Source of the DNA: an uncultured Acetobacteraceae bacterium
Lineage (GTDB): Bacteria; Pseudomonadota; Alphaproteobacteria; Acetobacterales; Acetobacteraceae
DNA: 64,000 bases
Direction: 5' to 3'
NCBI GenBank assembly: GCA_943912335.1
Contig: CALTUD010000001.1
Coordinates: forward strand, 124,001 to 188,000
The notes beneath the pieces were generated by a model, which worked only from the letters and a program-made list of their open reading frames with translations, did not search any database and was not told the origin of the DNA. The translations under genes and the position numbers were made by a program. Below, piece by piece: positions 41,933-49,644 of the stretch. Every line of letters starts with the position of its first letter. Within the stretch, counting starts at the first letter, position 1.

Positions 41933-42955
41933 TTGAAGACGGTCTCCCTCCTGCTGGCTTTGCTGGGCGTGGCCCTGCTGACGTTTCTGGCCGGCTGGTT
42001 CGGCGCGGGCGCGGTTCTGAAGGCGGTTCTGTCCGTTGGCGCAGGCGGGTTTGCTGCCCTGGTTCTCGCCCAGCTCGCCATTGATCTGATTCTGGGCGTG
42101 GCCTGGAGCGTAGCCTGCCCCGGCATCGGATTTCGCCGTCTGTTGTCCGCGCGGATCGTGCGCGAGGCGGCGACCACCTGCCTGCCCTTCTCCCAGCTCG
42201 GCGGCATCCTGATCGCCATCCGTGCGACGTGTTTTCCCGCCACCCGCCGCCGTCATGCCGTGCTCTGGCCGGAGGCGTCGGCTGCGAACGTGGTGGACAT
42301 CACGGTGGAGGTGCTCGGGCAGATCCTGTTCGTGCTGCTGGGTCTCCTGTTCCTGCTCGATCGCCGGCCGGACAGCTCGTTCGCCGGGCCGGTGGCGCTG
42401 GGTATGGGGCTGATGCTGGTGGCGATGGGAGCGTTCATCGTCGCGCAGCGGAGCGCGTCGGGCCTTCTGCGCCGTATCCTGGGCGGGCTCGGGCGTCACG
42501 TGGCCGGGCAATGGCAGGAGGCGATGCGGGACGGCATCGACGCGCTGCAGGAGCGGCTGAACCTGTTCTATGCGCGTCCGGGCCGCCTGGCAGTGGCCGC
42601 CTTGGTCCATTTCGCGGCGTGGACGGCCGGTGCGGCATCGGTTTGGCTGGCCTATCGCCTGCTGGGTTCGCCGATCGGGTTCGGGGACTCGCTGGCGATC
42701 GAAGGCGTGGCCAGCGGCGTCCTGTCGGTGTCGTTTCTGGTGCCGGCGGCGTTGGGCGTGCAGGAAGCCGCCTACGTAGCGCTGGGAAGTTTGTTCGGCG
42801 TCGATCCGGCCGTATCGCTCGGCCTGTCCTTGCTGCGCCGCGGCCGCGATCTGGTGATCGGCATTCCGGCGCTTCTGGTCTGGCAACTCGTCGAATTCGT
42901 CCGTTTGCGTCGGCAAGAGGCCGGCGCACGGCCGCAACTGGAGCCTTCCGCATGA
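41933..42955 (+). CDS. hpnL: HpnL-like lysylphosphatidylglycerol-synthase TM-domain protein
   Basis: Integral membrane protein of 340 aa with seven or eight spans, of the UPF0104/LPG-synthase TM family. It resembles HpnL, found with hopanoid genes and thought to help move hopanoids. Visible features are AATTCLPFSQLGGILIAIRA, SAANVVDITVEVLGQILFVLLGLLF and SVSFLVPAALGVQEAAYVALG. The start is TTG at 41933, with GGAAGGG about 8 bases upstream. Its stop overlaps the tyrA start (ATGA). No other hopanoid genes are in the window. Confidence 0.82.
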   Translation: MKTVSLLLALLGVALLTFLAGWFGAGAVLKAVLSVGAGGFAALVLAQLAIDLILGVAWSVACPGIGFRRLLSARIVREAATTCLPFSQLGGILIAIRATCFPATRRRHAVLWPEASAANVVDITVEVLGQILFVLLGLLFLLDRRPDSSFAGPVALGMGLMLVAMGAFIVAQRSASGLLRRILGGLGRHVAGQWQEAMRDGIDALQERLNLFYARPGRLAVAALVHFAAWTAGAASVWLAYRLLGSPIGFGDSLAIEGVASGVLSVSFLVPAALGVQEAAYVALGSLFGVDPAVSLGLSLLRRGRDLVIGIPALLVWQLVEFVRLRRQEAGARPQLEPSA

Positions 42956-43848
42956 GCGCCGTTCCCGAAGCGCCCATTTTCCGCCGCCTCTGCATCGTCG
43001 GCCTGGGCCTGATCGGATCTTCCCTGGCGCGGCGCGTGCGGCAGGACCGGAGCGTGGCGGAGGTGGTGGCCTTCGATGCCGATCCCGCCGTGCGGAAGCG
43101 CGTGGCCGAGCTGGGCATCGCCGATCGCGTGGCCGAGACCGCGCAGGAGGCCGCCGAAGGGGCCGATTGCCTCGTGCTGTGCGTGCCCGTCGGCGCCATG
43201 GGACGGGCGGCCGCCGATCTGCTGCCGCATGTGCCGCCGGGCGCGGTGGTGACGGATGTGGGATCCACCAAGGTGTCGGTGATTCGCGAGGTCCTGCCGC
43301 TCGTGCCGGACGGCGTGCACCTGGTGCCGGCGCATCCTCTGGCAGGCACTGAATATTCGGGCCCGGACGCCGGGTTTTCCACCCTGTTCGACGGGCGCTG
43401 GTGTCTGCTGACCCCGATCGAGGGCGGCGAGCGCGCGCCGGCGGAGGCGGTGGCGGCGTTATGGCGGCGCTGCGGCGCCATGGTGCAGGAGATGGACCCG
43501 GAGCATCACGACCGCGTTCTGGCGATCACCTCGCATCTGCCGCATCTGCTGGCCTTCACCATCTGCGGCACCGCCGACGACCTCCAGGGCGAAACGCGCT
43601 CCGAGGTGCTGCAATTCGCCGCGTCGGGCTTCCGTGATTTCACCCGCATCGCCGCGTCCGATCCGGTGATGTGGCGGGACATCTTCACCAACAACCGGGA
43701 CGCGTTGCTGGAGATGCTGGCGCGCTTCACCGAGGATGCGCAGGCGATGGCGCGGGCGATCCGCTGGGGCGACGAGGATTTCATCGTCGATCGCATCGAG
43801 CGCGGCCGGCGTATCCGCCGCAGCCTGATCGAGATCAAACAGGCCTGA
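42952..43848 (+). CDS. tyrA: Prephenate/arogenate dehydrogenase
   Basis: NAD(P)-dependent dehydrogenase of tyrosine synthesis, 298 aa, without a chorismate mutase or ACT domain. The cofactor motif is IVGLGLIGSSLAR. Then come VVTDVGSTKVSV, HPLAGTEYSGPDAG with the catalytic His, and ITSHLPHLLAF. The C-terminal helical region ends RRIRRSLIEIKQA. It is translationally coupled to hpnL, a pairing with no obvious metabolic logic. It ends at repeat copy 4. Confidence 0.93.
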   Translation: MSAVPEAPIFRRLCIVGLGLIGSSLARRVRQDRSVAEVVAFDADPAVRKRVAELGIADRVAETAQEAAEGADCLVLCVPVGAMGRAAADLLPHVPPGAVVTDVGSTKVSVIREVLPLVPDGVHLVPAHPLAGTEYSGPDAGFSTLFDGRWCLLTPIEGGERAPAEAVAALWRRCGAMVQEMDPEHHDRVLAITSHLPHLLAFTICGTADDLQGETRSEVLQFAASGFRDFTRIAASDPVMWRDIFTNNRDALLEMLARFTEDAQAMARAIRWGDEDFIVDRIERGRRIRRSLIEIKQA

Positions 43849-43856
43849 AGAGGGTT

Positions 43857-43968
43857 CTTCTTTTTCTGAAGAAAAAGAAGCAAAAAGACCTTGTCCGTTT
43901 GGTTGTGATAGCCGGCTGGCGATAGATGTAACAAAAAAGTTCTTTGGTTCTTTCTTTCAGGAAAGAAC
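43857..43968. repeat. Composite terminator-like inverted repeat, copy 4
   Basis: Orientation as in copy 2. The left hairpin (43857-43880) has a perfect 11-bp stem, CTTCTTTTTCT / AGAAAAAGAAG. The right hairpin (43947-43968) has the GTTCTTTCTT stem with one G-U pair. The left inner arm TTGTCCGTTTGG is kept, but the right inner arm has decayed to an A-run. It starts 9 bases after the tyrA stop and ends 8 bases before the AsmA stop, so it fills the convergent gap. Confidence 0.87.
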
Positions 43969-43975
43969 ACCTCTT

Positions 43976-46246
43976 CTATTCCGCCGACAATCCAGCATCC
44001 CGGCACGTATGCGGGTGATCGCCGCCGAACAGCGCGTCGAGCAGCAGGCCGACCTTGTCCAGCCCATCGGCATCGACGGTGACGGAAGGGGCGTCGAACG
44101 GGCCTTTGACGACCACCGGAACCGAGACGCGCGATCCGACCAGGCGGGCGAGCGGGTGCAATTTCAGCGCGAGCGTCTTCTGGACGAGATCGATCGTGCC
44201 GACGCCGCTCAGCACGAGGCTGCCTGTATCCACCGCCAGGGTGGAGAGTTTCAACACCCCGTTCGCGACGGTGCCGCGCAGGCCGAAGCAGCGGACGATC
44301 GTGTGGTTGTCGTGCGGTGCACGGGCGCCCAACTGTTTCAAGGCCGGTGCGGCCAGGGCGGAGAGCGTGTCGTAGCTCATGCCGGCGCCGGCGGTGGCCA
44401 TCGCCACCGTGCCGTCGAGGCTGGACAGCAACGCCTTCGGGGTGTCGCCTTGTGCAGACAGATCCAGCGCCATGCGCAGGGTGCCGGTGACGGGGTCGCT
44501 GGGCGGCATCGGCAACCCCGCCAGCCCGAGCAGGGGGCGCAGCGGAAAATCGTGCGTGTGCACCGAGAGCCGGACCGGCACCGCGGCCGGATCGGCAATG
44601 GCATTCACGCTCGCGGTGCCGCGCAAGGCGCCGTCCGGCATGCCGATCGACAGCGCGCCGTGGTCCAGGATGGCGTGCAGGGCCAGGGCCGGCCATTGCT
44701 GTCCGTGCCAGTCGATCCTGTCGATGCGCCAGTCCAGATCGAGCGGGTTCGCGTGGCGAAGCGCGTCCCAGGGCAGGCGTGTCTGCAGGAATGGCGTGTC
44801 GTGTCTGGCCGTGCCGGAGGGCAGCAGCGTGTCGAGCGACAATCGGTCGGTGTGGAGCGTGGCGGAAAGCGAGGGGGTGCTGCCGCGTCGCAGAAGAATG
44901 TTGCCGGCGAGATCGCCTTCCTCGGTTCGCAACGACAGCGAGCGCAGGTCGATGCGGTCGAGCCCTGCCGGCACGCTGATACCGGATTCGAACGACAATC
45001 CGGTGAAGGCCGGCAGGGCGGGGGAAACGAGCGGCGGGAAACCGGCCAGTGTCGCGCTGCGAAGCGACATCTTGCCGACGAAGCCGTCGAACGCGGCGGT
45101 CTCCAGCGTCAGCCGGCCGTCAAGAGCGAATCTGTCGCCGGGATGGAGACTGCCGTTGCGGCCGGCCGTGACGGTGAGTCCGGCGCTGCCCGTGGAGCGC
45201 CCGTCGAGATGCGTCGGCAGGTCGAACCGCCCGTCCAGCCGGAATGGCTGGTCCTTGTAGCGCCCGTCGGACTGGAAGGTCGCGACGGCGCCCTGCTCCG
45301 GCACGCTCAGGCGCAGCTTCGACAAGGACAGGCCGGCGACATGGTCGTTCATCGACAGGCTGTCCGCCGTCATCTCGGTCCTGCCCGGATCCGGCAGCGT
45401 TCCGGCTGCCTTGTCGATCAGGTGAGTGGACAGAACCATGCCGTGCAAGGGCGGCAGTTGGAGCGAGGGCAGCAGCTGGTTGAGCTGTTCCAGCGCCGGT
45501 GCGTGCAGCTTCACGTTCAGATCGAACGCGCCGGACAGGCTGGTCGTGCCCTCCGCTTGCAACGATTCGTCGAACGCATGCGCTTCGAGCCGGGTGGTCC
45601 AGGGGGCGAACGCGTCGCCGGTCGGGATGGCGGTCGAGTGATACGAGAACGGTTTGAAGTCGCGATACACGAACACCGCGTCGAGACGCAGCGGGTCGGT
45701 CCACAGCACATGCGCGTAATCCAGCGAGCGCACGCCGATGACGTTGGTGCGTGCCGGGAAATGGAACGTCAGCATGCCGTTCTTGACGTGAGCGGTCTCG
45801 ATCGAGAGGCCGGGGGCGTTGTTGGCGTGTTTGGGTGTCGCCGCGGCGCGTTTGAAGGTCCAGTTCGGAACGCCGTTCGCCGGTTCGAACAGGATATTGG
45901 GACCGATCAGGGTCAGCCGGGTGACGACGAGTCGCCAGTGCAGCAGGGCGAGCAAGGAGAGCCGGGCGTCGATCCGGTCGACGATGGCCATGTCCGGGCG
46001 CGATCCGCCCGGAAGATTGCTCAGGCGAATGCCCGAGAACGACAGGGTCGGTTGCAGAGTCCAGCGGATCTGGATCGGGCCGTCGATCGAGAGCGTGCGT
46101 CCGGTCTGCGCGGCGACCAGCGCCTCGATGCGCGGTTTGTAGCGGTCGGGCTGGATCAGCGATGCCGCGACGACGAGTCCTGCCGGCGGCAATGCGACCA
46201 CAACCGCGCCGATCGCGATCGCCCATCGTGTCTTTCGTCCCGCCAC
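43976..46246 (-). CDS. AsmA-family envelope protein
   Basis: 756-aa inner-membrane-anchored, mostly periplasmic protein. One N-terminal span (WAIAIGAVVVALPPAGLVVAASL) is followed at once by the family start IQPDRYKPRIEALVAAQTGRTLSIDGPI. A long beta-rich body ends with the AsmA C-terminal module (LSAQGDTPKALLSSLDGTVAMATAGAGM, then TLAVDTGSLVLSGVGTIDLVQKTLALKLHP). AsmA-like proteins act in outer-membrane assembly or lipid transport between membranes. The start ATG at 46246 is preceded by GGGAGGG. No operon partner is seen. Confidence 0.88.
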   Translation of the reverse strand: MAGRKTRWAIAIGAVVVALPPAGLVVAASLIQPDRYKPRIEALVAAQTGRTLSIDGPIQIRWTLQPTLSFSGIRLSNLPGGSRPDMAIVDRIDARLSLLALLHWRLVVTRLTLIGPNILFEPANGVPNWTFKRAAATPKHANNAPGLSIETAHVKNGMLTFHFPARTNVIGVRSLDYAHVLWTDPLRLDAVFVYRDFKPFSYHSTAIPTGDAFAPWTTRLEAHAFDESLQAEGTTSLSGAFDLNVKLHAPALEQLNQLLPSLQLPPLHGMVLSTHLIDKAAGTLPDPGRTEMTADSLSMNDHVAGLSLSKLRLSVPEQGAVATFQSDGRYKDQPFRLDGRFDLPTHLDGRSTGSAGLTVTAGRNGSLHPGDRFALDGRLTLETAAFDGFVGKMSLRSATLAGFPPLVSPALPAFTGLSFESGISVPAGLDRIDLRSLSLRTEEGDLAGNILLRRGSTPSLSATLHTDRLSLDTLLPSGTARHDTPFLQTRLPWDALRHANPLDLDWRIDRIDWHGQQWPALALHAILDHGALSIGMPDGALRGTASVNAIADPAAVPVRLSVHTHDFPLRPLLGLAGLPMPPSDPVTGTLRMALDLSAQGDTPKALLSSLDGTVAMATAGAGMSYDTLSALAAPALKQLGARAPHDNHTIVRCFGLRGTVANGVLKLSTLAVDTGSLVLSGVGTIDLVQKTLALKLHPLARLVGSRVSVPVVVKGPFDAPSVTVDADGLDKVGLLLDALFGGDHPHTCRDAGLSAE

Positions 46247-46363
46247 CGTCCCTCCCGTGTCGGCCGCTCACGGGCGGGCCGAACACGGTGGTGCCACCTG
46301 GAAGGGGGCATGGCCAGTGCGAGCGCCCCCGCGTGGCGTGTCGAACGGTTCAGCGCCGCGGCC

Positions 46364-46546
46364 TCAATGGGCGATGAACAGCCAGGCGATGGCGGAGAAG
46401 GGCATCAAGGCGAGGGAGAAACGGATCGCCAGATCAGTGATGGCGGTCAGGCTTTCCGGGGGCAGCGGATCGGCGCGATTGGCGGTACGCAGGACGGCGT
46501 TGGCGAAACCGGCGGCGCGGACGCTGTGGAGGCTGATGCTGTTCAT
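46364..46546 (-). CDS. Small membrane protein, 60 aa
   Basis: Product begins MNSISLHSVRAAGFANAVLR. It has one C-terminal hydrophobic span (LAIRFSLALMPFSAIAWLFIAH), so it is probably a single-pass inner-membrane protein. No family is recognised. The ATG at 46546 has AAGGGA about 7 bases upstream, which supports translation. It lies between the AsmA gene and a second tiny membrane protein gene, all on the minus strand. Confidence 0.6.
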   Translation of the reverse strand: MNSISLHSVRAAGFANAVLRTANRADPLPPESLTAITDLAIRFSLALMPFSAIAWLFIAH

Positions 46547-46724
46547 GGTGCTTCCCTTTCGTGTTTCTGGCCAGTGCGGCCACGAAAGAGAGGTTGCATC
46601 AGGCGTGCCAAAGCCTAAGTTCTTGAAATGGAAGGCTTATTTCTGCCGTGCCAACATAACGATGCCAAATCGCGCCAAGATTTCCATTTCTGGACTCGTT
46701 CTTGGCGAATTAAGCCATGTCTGT

Positions 46725-46877
46725 TCAAATGATGCTGGTCCAGCGCCGTTCATCCTGTCTCGGCAGCGGTACCGCTTCGTCGGTTTCGTGGTCGAGCGCG
46801 ACGATCAGCGAGGTGAACAGCAGACCCAGCGCCAGAACGGCGCCACTGGCCAGCACGACCATCATCCAGAACGACAT
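46725..46877 (-). CDS. Small membrane protein, 50 aa
   Basis: A short frame begins ATG at 46877, with AAAGGAGA about 7 bases upstream, a strong ribosome site. It encodes MSFWMMVVLASGAVLALGLL, then FTSLIVALDHETDEAVPLPR and a short tail ending SII. Residues 3-28 form one membrane span and the remainder is a short polar tail. No family is recognised. The strong ribosome site and clean span argue for a real gene. Confidence 0.6.
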   Translation of the reverse strand: MSFWMMVVLASGAVLALGLLFTSLIVALDHETDEAVPLPRQDERRWTSII

Positions 46878-46950
46878 CGAGCGTCTCCTTTCCGCGAGAT
46901 GTCTGCTCTAGCGCAGTCTCGCGGAACGGATTCGGGCGAATTGTAGCGGG

Positions 46951-47859
46951 TTATTGCGGCGTGGCGGCGGTCGCGCCTGCCTGCGGCGTGCCGGCATGCG
47001 ACACGACGGGGCTGATCACCGGCAGCGGCAGGGTATTGTGTGCCGGCGTGGCCGGTTTCGGCCCGCCCGTTGCGCCGGGGTCCGGATACCAGTCCGGCAC
47101 GGTGGCGCGCTTGTCGTCTTCCACCGATTTCAGGCGCGATTGCTGAAGCTGCCGATACAGCGAACGCTGGGTGGCGTAGGGATCGAGGGCTTCCTCGTTC
47201 AGCTTCTTCAGATCGTCGATATGCGGCGCGACCGCATCCACCGCCGACAGACCGGTGGAGATGGCGTTCATGTGGTTCACGCCGTTGAAGGTCACCCAGG
47301 TATAGGGGTTCACCGCCGAATCCACGCCGCGCCCGATGCCGTCGCGCACGCCGGACGGCCCGAACAAGGGCAGATAGAGATACGGGCCGGCGGGAATGCC
47401 CCAGACCGCCAGCGTCAGGCCGCCATCGGCGGAATGATCCGGGTAACCGATCGACTTGGCGACGTCGAACACGCCGCCGATTCCGACGGTGGAGTTCACC
47501 AGGAAGCGCACGAAGGTGTCGCCCGCACGTCGCGGCTTTGTTTCCAGCACGTCGTTGGCGAACTGAACCGGCGAGCCGAGATTGTTCAGCACGTTGTGGA
47601 TGCCGGTGCGCACGGGCTGCGGCAGCACGTAATTGTAGCCGCGTGCCACGGGCGTCAGCACGTAGGTCAGCAGCCCGTCATTGATCGAATAGAACACGCG
47701 ATTGGTGGGTTCGAACGGATCGTTGGTGGCCTTGTAGTCCGCCAGCGCGTCCGGATCGCTTTTCGGCGGTGGGGTGGCGCAGCCGGACAGGAGCGTCGCG
47801 CCGAGCCCGGCGACGATGGCTGCCGCGCGCGTTCTGAAGCCCCGGATCGGTCGCCGCAT
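46951..47859 (-). CDS. mlaA: MlaA/VacJ lipoprotein
   Basis: Outer-membrane lipoprotein of the Mla system, which removes mislocalised phospholipids from the outer leaflet. The 302-aa product has a lipoprotein signal with lipobox LLSGC at about residues 23-27. The family core includes DPFEPTNRVFYSINDGL, RTGIHNVLNNLGSPVQFANDVL, RFLVNSTVGIGGVFDVA and GPYLYLPLFGPSGVRDGIG. A Pro/Thr/Ala-rich tail follows from about residue 245 and is not part of the usual fold. The ATG at 47859 follows GGGGTGA by about 5 bases. No mla transport genes are adjacent. Confidence 0.93.
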   Translation of the reverse strand: MRRPIRGFRTRAAAIVAGLGATLLSGCATPPPKSDPDALADYKATNDPFEPTNRVFYSINDGLLTYVLTPVARGYNYVLPQPVRTGIHNVLNNLGSPVQFANDVLETKPRRAGDTFVRFLVNSTVGIGGVFDVAKSIGYPDHSADGGLTLAVWGIPAGPYLYLPLFGPSGVRDGIGRGVDSAVNPYTWVTFNGVNHMNAISTGLSAVDAVAPHIDDLKKLNEEALDPYATQRSLYRQLQQSRLKSVEDDKRATVPDWYPDPGATGGPKPATPAHNTLPLPVISPVVSHAGTPQAGATAATPQ

Positions 47860-47974
47860 CGTGTCACCCCATTCGCGCGTCCCGAACGATCGCGCCCAAT
47901 CCGGCATGGATACGGTGCCGCGACGATCAGCGAAAGAGCAGGCGCGCCACACAGAAGAGCCGAAACGGTATGGC

Positions 47975-48775
47975 TCAGACCCGAAACACGTAGGTGTCGC
48001 CGGCCTTGCGTTCGATGTCGGGCGGAAAGGCGGCGCGCTTCTCGTCGAAATAGCGGCGGCGATGATCGCCCGCATCGGCCAGATTGTAGGTCAGATACAG
48101 CACGCGCCGCTGGGTCTGCGTCAGGTTCGGCTTGGAGGCGTGCGGCACGTAGCTGTCGAAGAAGATCACGTCGCCGGGCTCGGTCGGCACTGCAACCAGA
48201 CCGAGCGCATCCTCGGACAGCGGCTCCCATTCCGCGCCGATCATCTCGGTGGTGCGCGGCATGGTGGCGATCTCCAGGCAGCCGTTCTCCACCGTGGCGC
48301 GATCGATCGTCACCAGCGCGGTCACGAACAGGGGGGCGTAGCGGGTCCAGCCGGCAGCCTGGTCCTGATGCGCCTTGAAGCCGTCGCCGCCCGGATACTT
48401 GAAGTTGATCTTGTCTTTGAACAGCACGGTCTCGCCGCCCATCAGCGCTTCCAGCCAGCGGCTGAGGGCGCCGTTGCGCGCCACCTCGTCCATGGCGGGA
48501 TGGAACGAGCAGAAATCCTCGATCCGCTGGATCACGCGTTGGCCCGGCTCCAGCAGGCTGTTCTCGCCGTACACCATCTGCCCGCCCGCCACTTCCGGTT
48601 GCGCGGCGATATGGGTGGTGAGGGCGATCAGCGCCTCGGTCTCGGCGGCGGAGAAGAAGTTCGGCACCACCAGATAGCCGTCGCGGCGCATGCGCGCGAT
48701 CTGTTCGGCATCGGGCAGGGCGGCGCCTGCGCCCGGAAGCCCGGCGCGTCGTTCGGGGGCGGACAGCTCGTTCAT
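47975..48775 (-). CDS. PhyH-family Fe(II)/2-oxoglutarate dioxygenase, PhnY*-like
   Basis: Probable hydroxylase of a phosphonate, 266 aa. The non-haem iron triad is visible as His136 and Asp138 in GFKAHQDQAAGW and His212 in SYVPHASKPN. An Arg for 2-oxoglutarate follows in QRRVLYLTYN. The KINFKYPGG segment and ATVENGCLEIATMP recall PhnY*, which hydroxylates 2-aminoethylphosphonate at C1; this is recalled similarity, not a search. Its ATG overlaps the stop of the nucleotidyltransferase gene (ATGA). Divergent PEP mutase genes make a phosphonate substrate likely. Confidence 0.8.
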   Translation of the reverse strand: MNELSAPERRAGLPGAGAALPDAEQIARMRRDGYLVVPNFFSAAETEALIALTTHIAAQPEVAGGQMVYGENSLLEPGQRVIQRIEDFCSFHPAMDEVARNGALSRWLEALMGGETVLFKDKINFKYPGGDGFKAHQDQAAGWTRYAPLFVTALVTIDRATVENGCLEIATMPRTTEMIGAEWEPLSEDALGLVAVPTEPGDVIFFDSYVPHASKPNLTQTQRRVLYLTYNLADAGDHRRRYFDEKRAAFPPDIERKAGDTYVFRV

Positions 48776-49569
48776 CGCGACGGCTCCATCAGATGCGGGA
48801 CCAGCGCTTCCGCCTTGGCCACGTCTTCCACGAAATCGATCTCGGTCCAGGGCATGCCCGACACGTCCTCGAAGCCGAACTGGTTGCCGTCGCGATCGGC
48901 CTTGATCAGCGCGCGGATCGGTTCCTCGTATTCCAGCGCCTCGCCGTTTTCGGCCGCCATCATCTCCCGGGCGCGATCGGCCAGCTCGGCGGCCAGCGCC
49001 GGCTCGAAGCGGAAGAAACCGACGCTTTCCCCGTGCCACTCATGCGGTGTGTCCGGACGCTTGGCGAAATCCACCATCCGCCCCTGCACGTCCACGCAGA
49101 TCTTCACCGGCTCGTCGCCGGGTTCCAGCTCACGATCGAGCAGCAAGGCGGCCTCGAAACGGCTGGCAAACAGCCGGTCGATCAGCGTCTGTCCGTAGAT
49201 CACGTCAGCATCCATCAGCACCACCGGCCTGCCGGAGCGCAGCACCCTGTCGCCGGCCAACATGGAGACGATGCTGCCCGTCTGCCAGTTCGGATTGCCG
49301 ATCAGCTCCACCCGGGCGCTCTGGCCGAGTCGATCCAGCTCGGCCGAGATCTGGTCCGCTTCGTACCCGACGACCAGCGCGACGCGACCGGCGCCGGCAC
49401 GCTCCAGACGCTCCAGATGACGGTCCAGCAGGCTGCGTCCACCGAAGCGCTGCAGGATTTTCGGGCCGTGGTGATGCGGGCCCAAACGCTTGCCGCGCCC
49501 GGCGGCCAGCATCAGCACATCCGGCGCCGCGTTCGGGCGTGCGGACAGGACGGGATCGGGGGGGAGCAT
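48772..49569 (-). CDS. Sugar-phosphate-type nucleotidyltransferase of the phosphonate locus
   Basis: NTP transferase, 265 aa, of the kind that activates small phosphorylated or phosphonylated groups with CMP. The nucleotide loop is intact (VLMLAAGRGKRLG, residues 18-30). It is followed by LQRFGGRSLLDRHLERL, the metal Asp in VVLMDADVIYG, and ESVGFFRFEPALA. The final EIDFVEDVAKAEALVPHL resembles phosphocholine/AEP cytidylyltransferases. It is coupled to the dioxygenase gene and divergent from PEP mutase. M20 is an alternative start but would cut into the nucleotide loop. Confidence 0.8.
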   Translation of the reverse strand: MLPPDPVLSARPNAAPDVLMLAAGRGKRLGPHHHGPKILQRFGGRSLLDRHLERLERAGAGRVALVVGYEADQISAELDRLGQSARVELIGNPNWQTGSIVSMLAGDRVLRSGRPVVLMDADVIYGQTLIDRLFASRFEAALLLDRELEPGDEPVKICVDVQGRMVDFAKRPDTPHEWHGESVGFFRFEPALAAELADRAREMMAAENGEALEYEEPIRALIKADRDGNQFGFEDVSGMPWTEIDFVEDVAKAEALVPHLMEPSR

Positions 49570-49644
49570 ATTTCGGGTGGCCGAACCGTCAGGAATGAGG
49601 CAGGAAAGAGACCGTTACATGACAGTTCGACGAGGATTTCGCAA

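Noticed and set aside
44009..46618. 869-aa plus-strand open frame
   Set aside because: It is antisense to the AsmA gene, which shows a proper N-terminal span and C-terminal module.
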